Positions 17,866 through 26,504 of a stretch of DNA of 44,000 bases are shown piece after piece (positions within the stretch are counted from its first letter, which is position 1; every line of letters starts with the position of its first letter). The stretch is from the NCBI GenBank assembly GCA_018668195.1, contig JABITU010000166.1, positions 1 through 44,000 of the forward strand. The letters run 5' to 3'. Below the pieces are notes generated by a model. That model was not told the DNA's origin, made no database searches, and was given only the letters and a program-made list of their open reading frames with translations. This DNA comes from Tateyamaria sp. (GTDB lineage Bacteria; Pseudomonadota; Alphaproteobacteria; Rhodobacterales; Rhodobacteraceae). A program made the translations under genes and the position numbers.

Positions 17866-18789
17866 TCACTCATGTCCCTCTGCGGATACCCAGGTTTTCA
17901 GTGCTTCGATATCGGCTTTCAGATTTGTCTTTTGTTCCGCGCTCAATGGCACCAGTGGCGGCGCCATACGGGTCCAGCTGTCATCGCCCGAGCGCCATGC
18001 CTCCATCTGTTTCATCGCGGCCATCAGCGGGTATTTCGACGCTACGGCGCGCGCGTTTTTCACCAGCGCAAAAGCTTCGCTGTCAGGCCCGTCGACCCGG
18101 CCCTTTTGGACGTAATTGGCAAAGACGTTGGTCGATCCGGAGATGATACCGGCGCAACCGCGCGCCAGACCTTCGAACAGAAACGACTCACTGGACGGGT
18201 AGACATCGAAATCGGCGTCCACGCCGCCGGTCGCATCCGCGAAGGCCAGCGCCTGCGACATGTCCCCGCTTGAATCCTTCAGGCCCGCGACCACCGGACC
18301 AAAGTCCTTCTTCAACCGCACGGCCACGTCCACCGGGATCGGCGTCGCGGACATCTGAGGGAAGTGGTACAGGTAGACACGCAACCGGTCGTCGCCGATG
18401 GTTTCGATCAACTGCGCGAAATAGCGGTATATCCCCTCATCGCTGACATTCTTGTAGTAGAACGGCGGCAAGACCAGCACGTTCGGGAACCCGGCATCAA
18501 GTGCGGCTTTCGACAGGTCGATGGCGTCCTGCGTGGCGCAAGCACCGGTGCCGAAAATGGCCTTCGAGGGGTCAAAACCAGCCTCTGCAAATTCGCCCGC
18601 AAGCTCCATCTTCTGACGGAAGGAAATCGAATTGCCTTCACCCGTGGTACCTGTGGGCGCCACGCCGTCACAGCCACCTTGCGTGGTCAGGTACTGGCAA
18701 TAGGCAACCAGTTTCGCCTTATCAAGCGTGCCGTCTGCCATGAATGGAGAGACCGCCGCTGCGTAAATTCCTCGAACTGCTTTTGTCAT
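17866..18789 (-). CDS. DapA-family class I aldolase/dehydratase
   Basis: A 307-residue TIM-barrel protein of the dihydrodipicolinate synthase/N-acetylneuraminate lyase family. The pyruvate-carboxylate motif GTTGE is at residues 47-51, the catalytic tyrosine is Tyr141 (YLYHFPQ), and the Schiff-base lysine is Lys171 (VAGLKDSSGD). Family members cleave or form 2-keto-3-deoxy acids or dehydrate keto-deoxy sugar acids. In this catabolic setting an aldolase or dehydratase is much more likely than lysine biosynthesis. The ATG at 18789 lies 7 bases past the alcohol dehydrogenase stop. A longer open frame upstream overlaps that gene and is spurious. Confidence 0.9.
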   Translation of the reverse strand: MTKAVRGIYAAAVSPFMADGTLDKAKLVAYCQYLTTQGGCDGVAPTGTTGEGNSISFRQKMELAGEFAEAGFDPSKAIFGTGACATQDAIDLSKAALDAGFPNVLVLPPFYYKNVSDEGIYRYFAQLIETIGDDRLRVYLYHFPQMSATPIPVDVAVRLKKDFGPVVAGLKDSSGDMSQALAFADATGGVDADFDVYPSSESFLFEGLARGCAGIISGSTNVFANYVQKGRVDGPDSEAFALVKNARAVASKYPLMAAMKQMEAWRSGDDSWTRMAPPLVPLSAEQKTNLKADIEALKTWVSAEGHE

Positions 18790-18796
18790 TTTTCGC

Positions 18797-19960
18797 CTAT
18801 TCTGCTGCCGCTTTTGAGGCGGTAATTTCCCTGTTGGAGACCACCACCTTGATCGCGTCGTCGACCCTTTCGCGCGCGTATCGCAACGCTTCGGGCAGGT
18901 CCTGCATCGGAAAGGTGTGGGTGTGGATCTTGGTGGCATCGAACCGTTTGCCAGCCATGAAGGCCATTGCGCGGTGCGTTGCCGATCTACCTTCGCCCCG
19001 GATGCCGTAAAGGTAGATGTTGTTGACCGCGAGATAGCCCAGATCGAATTCGACCGGCTTTTTCGGGAAGGCCGCAAGACACACCTTGCCGCCCCGGTTG
19101 GTCATGTGAACGGCCTGATTGACCGTGGTTTCACTACCAGCGCAATCGATGACGTAGTCGGCCCCCTTCGGTCCGACCAGTTCCTTGACACGGGCGAGTA
19201 CATCTTCGCTGCGCGCATCAATTGCGACATCGGCGCCTAATTCCAGACCGATGTTGTTACGGTTCTCACGCGTTCCGACCAACACGACAGGACTGGCGCC
19301 CAACGACTTGGCCACAGCGACCGCCAAAAGCCCGATGGGTCCCGGCCCGATCACAACGACGCTTTCGCCCGCGACCAGACCGCCAAGCTCGGTCAGCCCG
19401 TACATAGACGTGCCTGCCGTCACCACCAGCGTCGCTTCGGCGTCTGACATGTCATCCGGCACTTTGATCATCGTATTGATGTTGTTGATCGCGTATTCGG
19501 CAAAGCCGCCGTTCGTCGTGAACCCGTTGGCACGATGCCCCTTGTTCATGTCGCCGTAGTTCAGACCGTAGTTGTGGCAGGACGTATACATGCCCATACG
19601 GCAGCGTTTGCATTGACCGCATCCGGCGTGGATTTCGACCGTCACGCGGTCGCCGATTTCGAATTCGTCGACCCCCTCACCCAACGCGGCAATCGTGCCC
19701 ATGTATTCGTGGCCAGGTGTGAAATTCTTGTTGAACGGCGCGCCGCCTTCGAAAATCGCCGGAGTCCCGTAGCTGATCACTTCGAGGTCTGTGGCACAGA
19801 TGGCCACGGCGTCGATTCGCACTAAAGCCTCGGCCCGACCGGGCACTGGCACGTCCTTGTCGATCAGCTTCAACTGATCGGGATCACCCAACACCCAAGC
19901 CTTCATCTGCTTTGGTACAGGCATCGAGTCTGCGTATTTAGCATTGTCCGTGTTACGCAT
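18797..19960 (-). CDS. Zinc-dependent alcohol dehydrogenase (MDR family)
   Basis: A 387-residue zinc medium-chain dehydrogenase of the threonine/sorbitol dehydrogenase branch. The catalytic zinc region shows ICATDLE and GHEYMG. The structural zinc site is complete as GCGQCKRCRMGMYTSC (four cysteines), and the NAD(P) motif is GPGPIGLLAV. It oxidises a secondary alcohol to a ketone. It is the first gene of the ten-gene minus-strand operon, and an operator palindrome lies 46 bases upstream of its start, overlapping a TATATT -10-like box. The N-terminal 18 residues are a polar extension before MKAWVLGD, so initiation at MKAW is an alternative. Confidence 0.92.
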   Translation of the reverse strand: MRNTDNAKYADSMPVPKQMKAWVLGDPDQLKLIDKDVPVPGRAEALVRIDAVAICATDLEVISYGTPAIFEGGAPFNKNFTPGHEYMGTIAALGEGVDEFEIGDRVTVEIHAGCGQCKRCRMGMYTSCHNYGLNYGDMNKGHRANGFTTNGGFAEYAINNINTMIKVPDDMSDAEATLVVTAGTSMYGLTELGGLVAGESVVVIGPGPIGLLAVAVAKSLGASPVVLVGTRENRNNIGLELGADVAIDARSEDVLARVKELVGPKGADYVIDCAGSETTVNQAVHMTNRGGKVCLAAFPKKPVEFDLGYLAVNNIYLYGIRGEGRSATHRAMAFMAGKRFDATKIHTHTFPMQDLPEALRYARERVDDAIKVVVSNREITASKAAAE

Positions 19961-20005
19961 TTATCAGCGCCTCTCCTCAGTTTTTGACCCAATCGCGCAC
20001 CCATT

Positions 20006-20019
20006 ATTGGTTAACCAAT
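20006..20019. promoter_or_regulatory. GntR operator candidate 1 (ADH operon promoter)
   Basis: A perfect 14-bp palindrome, ATTGGTTAACCAAT, extending symmetrically to 16 bp with the flanking T and A. On the minus strand it overlaps a TATATT -10-like hexamer (20022-20017) for the alcohol dehydrogenase operon, a position where a bound repressor would block RNA polymerase. The core TGGT-TA-ACCA fits the general pattern of FadR/FCD-type GntR operators. Confidence 0.85.
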
Positions 20020-20086
20020 ATACAGAATTTGCGGCGAATTTGATCCCTGTTGGAATATGATTAGCATGGAGACCAGTTAAGGTAAA

Positions 20087-20125
20087 CAAAATTATTTGTT
20101 GACATCGCCAAAATTATTTGTTGAC
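20087..20125. repeat. 17-bp direct repeat with 22-bp period
   Basis: Identical 17-base copies CAAAATTATTTGTTGAC lie at 20087-20103 and 20109-20125, a period of 22 bases, about two helical turns. The second copy ends in a TTGACC -35-like box followed 18 bases later by CATATT, placing a likely gntR promoter just before the gntR start. The repeats could be an activator site or a duplicated promoter element. Confidence 0.8.
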
Positions 20126-20147
20126 CTCGGCCTAACCTCGGAGGCAT

Positions 20148-20161
20148 ATTGGTTAACCAAT
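20148..20161. promoter_or_regulatory. GntR operator candidate 2 (overlaps gntR start codon)
   Basis: An exact second copy of ATTGGTTAACCAAT. Its last two bases are the first two bases of the gntR ATG (20160). It also overlaps the probable -10 box CATATT (20145-20150), so binding would give autoregulation. Confidence 0.85.
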
Positions 20162-20846
20162 GAACATTTTCAGACCGAACATGACAACGCGCGATGTTTT
20201 GGCAAATTGGCTTGCCGGCTATGGCGCGGTCCCCGGTGAACGGCTGCCCCCGGAACGCCAACTGTCCGAAACCTTGGGCATCTCGCGCGGGGAATTGCGC
20301 AAGGCCATGACCGCTCTGGAAACCGAAGGGTATGTAGAGCGCCACGTCGGCCGAGGCACATTTCTGCGGGAAGTCACAGCACCTGACATCAGCTACGAGC
20401 CACTTCTTGCCCAGCTCTCCGACGTCACAAGTCCGCATGACGCCATGATGGCGCGTCTGTCGCTAGAGCCAGAACTTGCCGGGCACGCAGCTATACATGC
20501 AACCCAACGCCACCTAGCCGAGGCACGCGGACTTGCGGACGCGATGCGGGCCGCCAGAAACTGGGCGGAATACGAACAACTTGACTCGCGTTTGCACGAA
20601 TTGATCGCAGTGGCCACTGGCAACCCTCTGTTGGTCGAGTTGCACCGGATCGTAAATGCGGTGCGTCTGTCTGTTGTGTGGTCAAACCTGGAAATCCCGC
20701 GGGACGGTCCACCAGACAATTACCATTCTTTTTCCGAGCACGACAAAATCATCTCGGCACTTGAACAACGTGACCGCCGCGCTGCTCACACGGCCATGCG
20801 AAATCATTTGAAATCTGTGCACGCAACACTTTTGAAGGACGACTGA
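20160..20846 (+). CDS. GntR-family regulator with FCD domain
   Basis: A 228-residue regulator of the FadR/FCD branch of GntR. The winged helix at residues 8-72 shows PGERLPPERQLSETLGISRGELRKA and the wing GYVERHVGRGTFLR. The alpha-helical FCD effector domain spans about 90-220 and has the metal-ligand pattern DSRLHE, SFSEHDK, HTAMRNH. It probably responds to a carboxylic acid and binds the three TTGGTTAACCAA palindromes. No Shine-Dalgarno precedes the ATG, and the probable -10 box ends 9 bases upstream, suggesting a leaderless or nearly leaderless mRNA. An internal ATG at 20181 is an alternative start. Confidence 0.92.
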   Translation: MNIFRPNMTTRDVLANWLAGYGAVPGERLPPERQLSETLGISRGELRKAMTALETEGYVERHVGRGTFLREVTAPDISYEPLLAQLSDVTSPHDAMMARLSLEPELAGHAAIHATQRHLAEARGLADAMRAARNWAEYEQLDSRLHELIAVATGNPLLVELHRIVNAVRLSVVWSNLEIPRDGPPDNYHSFSEHDKIISALEQRDRRAAHTAMRNHLKSVHATLLKDD

Positions 20847-20849
20847 AAC

Positions 20850-21485
20850 GTGATCGATCTTTACACTTGGACCACTCCAAACGGCCGCAAGGTTTCCATC
20901 CTGCTTGAAGAGCTGGGCGTCGACTACGAGGTTCACGCCGTCGATATTTCAAAGGGCGAGCAGTTCGATCCCGATTTTCTGAAGATAGCTCCCAACAACC
21001 GAATTCCAGCAATTGTCGACCGGGATACTGGAATCCAGATGATGGAGACTGGGGCGATTATGCTTTATCTTGCTGAAAAATATGGCCGTTTCCTTCCAAA
21101 AGATGACCGCTGGGCCGCGATCGAATGGCTGATGTGGCAGATGGGCGGAATTGGCCCGATGTTGGGTCAGGTCCACCACTTTGTAAAATACAACCCCGGT
21201 AAGTCAGCCTATGCGGAGGAACGGTATTCCAATGAGGCGCGGCGTCTCTATGGGGTGCTGGACCGGCGGCTGGAGGGACGAGATTTTATCGCTGGGACGG
21301 GTCGCGGCGAATATTCAATCACCGATATGGCGTGCTTTCCGTGGATCGCGCGGCACGACTGGCAGCAGATCGACCTCAACGATTTTCCCAATGTTCGCGA
21401 CTGGTATGTGCGCATCGCAGCGCGCCCCGCCGTGCAGCGCGGATATCAAATTCCGAAATACGTGACCGACATTCCAATGCCGTGA
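20850..21485 (+). CDS. Nu-class (YfcG-like) glutathione S-transferase
   Basis: A 211-residue glutathione S-transferase. The thioredoxin-like N-terminal half has the YfcG/Nu-class active-site signature TPNGRKVSI (Thr9, Asn11), APNNRIPAIVD, and the glutathione-gripping ETGAI. The all-helical C-terminal half runs from about residue 90. Nu-class enzymes bind two glutathiones or GSSG and act as disulfide reductases or peroxidases. The GTG start has AAGGAC in front and is only 3 bases past the gntR stop. Its role in this pathway may be thiol-dependent conversion or protection. Confidence 0.9.
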   Translation: MIDLYTWTTPNGRKVSILLEELGVDYEVHAVDISKGEQFDPDFLKIAPNNRIPAIVDRDTGIQMMETGAIMLYLAEKYGRFLPKDDRWAAIEWLMWQMGGIGPMLGQVHHFVKYNPGKSAYAEERYSNEARRLYGVLDRRLEGRDFIAGTGRGEYSITDMACFPWIARHDWQQIDLNDFPNVRDWYVRIAARPAVQRGYQIPKYVTDIPMP

Positions 21486-21503
21486 GCAACAGGAGATCGA
21501 ACA

Positions 21504-22097
21504 ATGCCACATATCCCACCGGTTGATCTGACGGCCTCGCAAGAGGCGAAGGCAGATATAGAGTGGTTGGCGTCGGCCACCGGCTTTGTCGCCAATTCGA
21601 TGCTGACGCTATCGCATCGCCCAGAGATTGCAAAAGCGGTTCTGGGACTTATCCGTGCGGTCGTCCGCTCGCCCGGTACAGTGGACCCTGCTCTACGTTG
21701 GATGGTGGCACATGTTACAAGTCTGGCGAACGGGTGCCAGTATTGCTCGGCTCATACGTTCAAGAACGGCGCTGACAACGGCGTGCCAGAGGACAAGCTG
21801 GAAGCCCTGTGGGAGTTCGAGACGAACCCGATCTTTTCGAAAGCCGAACGCGCAGCTCTCCGGGTCGCCGTTACGGGTGGGCAATGCCCGTCATACGCGA
21901 CTCCCGAAGACATGGCCGAATTGCGCCGACATTTTGCGCCCGAACAGGTTGTCGAGATCGGCGCGGTCATCTCTCTCTTCGGCTTCAACAATCGCTGGAA
22001 TGCGCTGATGGAAACCGACATCGAGGACAGCGTCACATCGTTTGTAAAATCAAAGAATTATCACGGGCCTGAAACCTTTGAAACGGGCCAAACCTAA
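21504..22097 (+). CDS. AhpD/carboxymuconolactone decarboxylase-family protein
   Basis: A 197-residue alpha-helical protein of the CMD/AhpD superfamily. The redox site reads NGCQYCSAHT with Cys78, Cys81 and His84, the CxYCxAH form seen in peroxidase-related members. Such proteins reduce peroxides or act as alkylhydroperoxidase partners. It follows the GST gene by 18 bases and precedes the second TTT receptor by 31, so it is in the gntR operon. Confidence 0.9.
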   Translation: MPHIPPVDLTASQEAKADIEWLASATGFVANSMLTLSHRPEIAKAVLGLIRAVVRSPGTVDPALRWMVAHVTSLANGCQYCSAHTFKNGADNGVPEDKLEALWEFETNPIFSKAERAALRVAVTGGQCPSYATPEDMAELRRHFAPEQVVEIGAVISLFGFNNRWNALMETDIEDSVTSFVKSKNYHGPETFETGQT

Positions 22098-22128
22098 TCT
22101 TGATGAGATCGAAAACTGGGAGGAAACC

Positions 22129-23244
22129 ATGTCAAATTCAACGAAGAAAGGGCCGAGCCGACGGTCCTTTATTGGTGGGGCAGCTGCGGGTTTTACAGCG
22201 CTGCAGATCACCATGCCGACGGCTGCGTTCGCGCAGTCTTATCCTGAACGACCAATCAGCATCGTTGTAATGTATGCCGCCGGCGGCGGCACTGATACGA
22301 TCATGCGCAAGTTGGCGGAGGAAATGGCCGCAGCGAAGGGATGGTCGATCAACGTCCTGAACAAGCCTGGCGCCGTGGGTGGTGTTGCAACACAGTTCGT
22401 GGGCGCTTCACCTTCGGATGGATACACGATTCTGGGCGGTGCGAATTACAACCGGTTTGTGCGCGTCATGGGTCATGCCGACTTCACACCCTGGAAAGAC
22501 TGGCTGCCATTTAAGGCAGGCGCCGCCTCGGCTTCGTGGTCGGTGCGCAAGGACAGTCCGTTCCAGACAATTGACGATGTCATTGCGGCAGCCAAGGCCA
22601 ATCCCGGGTCGGTTTCCATCTCGACTTCGGGCACCGGTGGTGTCTGGCACGAGCTGGCGCTGATCATCGCCAACGCAGCAGGCATCGATTTAAAATACGT
22701 GCCGTACAAGGGCGGTAAGCCCGCGACGCTTGCAGGTCTGCAAGGCGAGACCGATATCGCAGGCGGCGGACTGCACGAGCATATCGATCTGATCCGTTCA
22801 GGCGATTTCCGAAACCTTCTGCAGACGTCTGGCGAAGACATCACTCTAGACGACGGTACGGTACTGCAGACACTTGGCTCCGCGATCCCATCAGCAAAGG
22901 GCTTGCCAGTAGGTGCAACCTACAACTTTATGGTCAAGCGCGATCTGCCACCGGAGGTGCTTCAGGAAATTGCGGACGCATTCGTCGCAGCTGCAACATC
23001 CGACGGGTTCCTTGAAATGCTGAACTCCAAGTTCTTCATCTCGGATGTGAAAATCGGAGAAGAAGCGGACCGCGAAGGTGCCTTGATGGAGGCGATCACG
23101 GCCGAGACCTTTAACAAGTTCCAGGATCAGATCGGGGCGGACGTGAAGACCGCTGCGGAACTTGGTCTGCCCGCGCCGGCCGACTTCGACCAGTGGTGGC
23201 CGCCAGAAGGCTACGTCGCGCCACCAATTGGTTCGAACTCATAA
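22129..23244 (+). CDS. tctC: TctC-type substrate-binding protein with Tat signal
   Basis: A 371-residue TTT solute receptor. Unlike the other tctC in the window, it carries a twin-arginine signal (SRRSFIGGAAAGFTALQ) ending near PTAAFA, after which the mature protein starts with the usual SYPERPISIVVMYAAGGGTD. The ATG at 22129 follows GGGAGGA; the open frame begins 17 codons earlier within the spacer. Tat export implies folding before export, perhaps with a bound cofactor or ligand. It heads a second complete TTT set in the order C-B-A. Confidence 0.93.
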   Translation: MSNSTKKGPSRRSFIGGAAAGFTALQITMPTAAFAQSYPERPISIVVMYAAGGGTDTIMRKLAEEMAAAKGWSINVLNKPGAVGGVATQFVGASPSDGYTILGGANYNRFVRVMGHADFTPWKDWLPFKAGAASASWSVRKDSPFQTIDDVIAAAKANPGSVSISTSGTGGVWHELALIIANAAGIDLKYVPYKGGKPATLAGLQGETDIAGGGLHEHIDLIRSGDFRNLLQTSGEDITLDDGTVLQTLGSAIPSAKGLPVGATYNFMVKRDLPPEVLQEIADAFVAAATSDGFLEMLNSKFFISDVKIGEEADREGALMEAITAETFNKFQDQIGADVKTAAELGLPAPADFDQWWPPEGYVAPPIGSNS

Positions 23245-23295
23245 TCAACGACCGGAGCGCGCCTTTCGCGGGCTCCGGCAAACCCCTGGCAGGCC

Positions 23296-23862
23296 ATGAC
23301 ACACTCCAATCAACCAGAAATCAAGTTTGAGGGCGAGGAGGCCGGAGCCGGTTTCGCCTCTCCTACGATCGACCTGATCGCGGCGGTGGCACTGATCGTT
23401 CTGGCCATTGCCATGATGGTGGCGTCGGTGGCTTTGCCGATGCCGGGCGCGATCCATACAGCGCCGGGTCTTTTGCCCTTCTTCGTCTCGGCGTCGTTGC
23501 TACTTATGGCTTTGGGCCTTGGTGCCTCTGCTATTGCCCGGCGACGGGCGGGTGTCCAATTGCCACTCTTCGCGGATCGGGACATGACAACCGATTTCCG
23601 GTCACTCCTGCTGGCCATTGCAGTTGGTGTATACATTGCCGCGCTTCAGGTCCTGGCATTTCAACAGAATATTACGCTCTTTGGCGCGCACCTTCGGATA
23701 TCTGCTTTCGAGCCCGCCACGATCGTGACGCTCTGCACGATCATTCACCTCAGTTGGCGTGGACCCATCTGGATTACGGCTTCGATCTCGATCACCTGGA
23801 CAATCGTCTTGTCGCTGGTTTTTCAACTGATCTTTCGCATTCCCCTTCCGGGGAGCTTTTAA
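23296..23862 (+). CDS. tctB: TctB small permease (second TTT system)
   Basis: A 188-residue protein with four hydrophobic segments after a polar start of about 30 residues, typical of TctB. Its stop codon abuts the ATG of tctA with no gap. It lies 51 bases downstream of the Tat-dependent receptor. Together the three genes make a full transporter distinct from the tctBAC set at 5.8-8.9 kb. Confidence 0.9.
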   Translation: MTHSNQPEIKFEGEEAGAGFASPTIDLIAAVALIVLAIAMMVASVALPMPGAIHTAPGLLPFFVSASLLLMALGLGASAIARRRAGVQLPLFADRDMTTDFRSLLLAIAVGVYIAALQVLAFQQNITLFGAHLRISAFEPATIVTLCTIIHLSWRGPIWITASISITWTIVLSLVFQLIFRIPLPGSF

Positions 23863-25359
23863 ATGATCGACGGACTTCTTCTGGCCCTGTCGCCGACCTT
23901 GCTGGCGATGACACTGGCAGGCGTTTGCCTTGGCATTATCTGGGGCGCGCTTCCCGGACTTTCGACAACGATGGCGATGGGCCTTTTGATAGGACTGTCG
24001 GCAGGCATGAGCCAGGAAATCTCCATTTCCTTCATGCTTGGTGTCTACACGGGCAGCGTGTTCGGCGGTGCGATCTCTGCGGTGTTGATCAACATTCCCG
24101 GCACGCCTGACGCGGTCCCCACGATGATCGAAGGCCATCAATTGGCGCAAAAAGGCGAAGGCGGTCAGGCGCTGGGTATGGCGATTGCCGCCAGCTTTAT
24201 CGGCGGCGGGATCGGGATCATCCTGTTGATCATGTTTATCCCGATCGTTCTCACCTTCGCATTGAACTTCAGATCATGGGAGATGTTCTGGCTTGCTCTG
24301 ATCGGGATCATGGTCTCGGGCACCATGGCTGCGGGCGCGATGCCGCTCAAGGGCTGGATCGCCGGATGGTTGGGAATGCTGGTGGCCTTTGTCGGACTTG
24401 ATTCCATCCATGCCGTGCCGCGATTTACCTTTGGCACTTACGCTCTGTTTGACGGAGTTTCTTATGTTGCCGTTCTCATCGGACTCTTCGGCCTTGCCGA
24501 AATTCTGCGCACTCTGCCTGCCAAGGACATGCCGACGATACCTTCCAAGGTGGGCCGCATTATTCCGCCGCTTGGCCTCCTTGTGCGCTATGCGCCTGCG
24601 GCAGTGCGGTCAGGCATCCTTGGCACCTTTATCGGAGCGATCCCGGGTGCAGGTGCGAATGTCGCATCCTTCCTCGCCTATGACATCGGGCGGCGGCGCG
24701 CGAAACCGGAAGAGCGTGCCAAGTGGGGCAAGGGCAGCTATCAGGCGCTGGTATGCGCGGAGACAGCCAACAACGCCAATATCGGCGGTTCGATGCTGCC
24801 TACACTGGCGCTCGGCATTCCCGGCAACGCCGCCGCTGCGGCCTTATTGGCTGCGCTGACGCTGAAGAACGTGGTTGTCGGCCCGACTATCGAAACTGAT
24901 CATCCCGGTTTGATTTATTTCATCTATTCGTCCCTCATCATCGCCAATTTTCTGATGTACCTAGCCGCCTTCGCGCTGATTGGGCCTTGCGTCAAACTTT
25001 TCAGCCTGCCACGCGGCATCCTGATGCCGTTGATCTTGCCGGTCTGTGTGATCGGCGCCTTTGCGGTTAAACTTTCGATTTTCGACGTCTGGATTATGTT
25101 TGCAGCCGGTCTTGTCGGCTGGCTTTTCTCGGTATTCAAATTTCCCGTAGCACCCGTTGTGCTGGGCGTGATCCTGGCCCCTCTGGCGGATGAGAACTTC
25201 CGTCGCTCATTGTTTATCTTCGAAGATAAAACACTGGGCTTTGTTCTGTCACAATGGATCGGCACCATTTTGATGGTGGCGGTAATTCTTGTCCTAATCG
25301 AAGGAGCTGTACGCGTCTATCGCGGTGCGCACAGCCATGGGGCCTCGGCGCCGGACTAA
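23863..25359 (+). CDS. tctA: TctA large permease (second TTT system)
   Basis: A 498-residue TctA-family membrane protein. It shows the expected WGALPGLSTTMAMGLL near residue 27, GAIPGAGANVASFLAYDIG in the middle, and ALGIPGNAAAAALL later, with about 12 membrane segments. It differs substantially from the first TctA (these motif regions share only their core), so the two systems probably have different ligands. It starts directly at the tctB stop and ends 20 bases before the next gene. Confidence 0.94.
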   Translation: MIDGLLLALSPTLLAMTLAGVCLGIIWGALPGLSTTMAMGLLIGLSAGMSQEISISFMLGVYTGSVFGGAISAVLINIPGTPDAVPTMIEGHQLAQKGEGGQALGMAIAASFIGGGIGIILLIMFIPIVLTFALNFRSWEMFWLALIGIMVSGTMAAGAMPLKGWIAGWLGMLVAFVGLDSIHAVPRFTFGTYALFDGVSYVAVLIGLFGLAEILRTLPAKDMPTIPSKVGRIIPPLGLLVRYAPAAVRSGILGTFIGAIPGAGANVASFLAYDIGRRRAKPEERAKWGKGSYQALVCAETANNANIGGSMLPTLALGIPGNAAAAALLAALTLKNVVVGPTIETDHPGLIYFIYSSLIIANFLMYLAAFALIGPCVKLFSLPRGILMPLILPVCVIGAFAVKLSIFDVWIMFAAGLVGWLFSVFKFPVAPVVLGVILAPLADENFRRSLFIFEDKTLGFVLSQWIGTILMVAVILVLIEGAVRVYRGAHSHGASAPD

Positions 25360-25379
25360 CTATGACCAAAGGAGCGAGC

Positions 25380-26504
25380 ATGCAGAAGCGTAGAAAAATC
25401 GGGCTGGCCATTATCGGCTGCGGCACCATCGGCCGTATCCGGGCGGAACTCGCCCGTGCATATCCCGGTATCGGCTGGATTGGCCTTTGCGATCTGAAAT
25501 CGGACGTGGGACAAAAGCTGGCCGATGATATTCAGGCTGATTTCTTTACCAACGATTATCGTGAACTGCTGAAGCGTCCCGAAGTGACGGCCACCATCGT
25601 TGCGACGGACGAGAACTTCCACTTCGATCCCACCATGCTGGCGGTTGAAATGGGGCATTCCCTGTTCATCGAAAAACCGCTGGCCACCGACGCGCGCCAA
25701 TCCGCGCAAATTCTTGCGGCCATAGAAGGCGCAGGCATTGACGCTGTGATCGGCTATACTAACCGATTCCGCCGCCGGTTCTTGGCCGTAAAGGAACGTT
25801 TGATCACTGGGCAGATCGGCGACGTGCACACCGTTGTGACCCGCGCTTTCATGAACAAGATGGTGCCGATTGCCACAGTCCAGCGCACGCAAGACCGCGC
25901 AACACTAACCCCCATGGTCGTCTCGGGCACCCACAGTCTGGATATGTCGCTTTGGCTGATGGAGGGAAAGACCCCCGTCAGCGTCTTCGCGCAATCCACC
26001 GATAGGGTGCTTGGCGAATGGGGTACAAAGGATTCGACCCTCGGCATCTTTACCATGGATGACGGTACGATCTTTTCAATGAACATCTCTTGGGCTCTGC
26101 CAGAGGTCTGGCCGGGCGCGGTCTATGGGATCGAGATTGGGATCGTTGGATCCGAGGGCGTGATCGACATCGAAGACACCCACCGCGATCTGGTGATGGC
26201 AACCAATGTGGCCCAAGGTGCCGGCTATGCCCCCGAAGGGTATACCGCGCCCGCCCGGCATGTGGAGTTCCTGACCAGCTATCCGCCGGGCGATATGCAC
26301 GACGGTCAACTTTGGGGACCGATGCGTGAAGAAACCAACGCTTGGTATCAGAGGCTTTACACCGGAGCGTCCACGCCCCACGCAACAGCGGCAGACGGGC
26401 ATCGCAACTTGTTGATGACTATGGCGATGGACCTCTCGGCTAAGCGCAACGCGCCAGTGGCCCTGCCCCCGGATCCGGACGAACTGATGGATGAACTAAC
26501 ATGA
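25380..26504 (+). CDS. Gfo/Idh/MocA-family NAD(P)-dependent oxidoreductase (copy 3)
   Basis: A 374-residue dehydrogenase of the Gfo/Idh/MocA family, with GCGTIG at about residues 13-18 and the EKP motif as IEKPLATD near residue 100. The start chosen, ATG 25380, has AAAGGAG five bases in front. A longer frame into tctA is spurious, and an ATG at 25362 has no ribosome site. Its last four bases overlap the next gene's ATG (ATGA), so it is co-translated with the leaderless TRAP-receptor homologue. Confidence 0.92.
   Translation: MQKRRKIGLAIIGCGTIGRIRAELARAYPGIGWIGLCDLKSDVGQKLADDIQADFFTNDYRELLKRPEVTATIVATDENFHFDPTMLAVEMGHSLFIEKPLATDARQSAQILAAIEGAGIDAVIGYTNRFRRRFLAVKERLITGQIGDVHTVVTRAFMNKMVPIATVQRTQDRATLTPMVVSGTHSLDMSLWLMEGKTPVSVFAQSTDRVLGEWGTKDSTLGIFTMDDGTIFSMNISWALPEVWPGAVYGIEIGIVGSEGVIDIEDTHRDLVMATNVAQGAGYAPEGYTAPARHVEFLTSYPPGDMHDGQLWGPMREETNAWYQRLYTGASTPHATAADGHRNLLMTMAMDLSAKRNAPVALPPDPDELMDELT

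Noticed and set aside
18790..19077. N-terminal 96-residue extension of the DapA-family gene
   Set aside because: It overlaps the alcohol dehydrogenase 3' end in another frame and has no aldolase similarity; ATG 18789 gives the normal family length.
20160..20182. Reading the palindrome at the gntR start as a terminator hairpin
   Set aside because: The same exact sequence recurs in two other promoter gaps and has no loop or T-run, so a protein-binding site explains it better.
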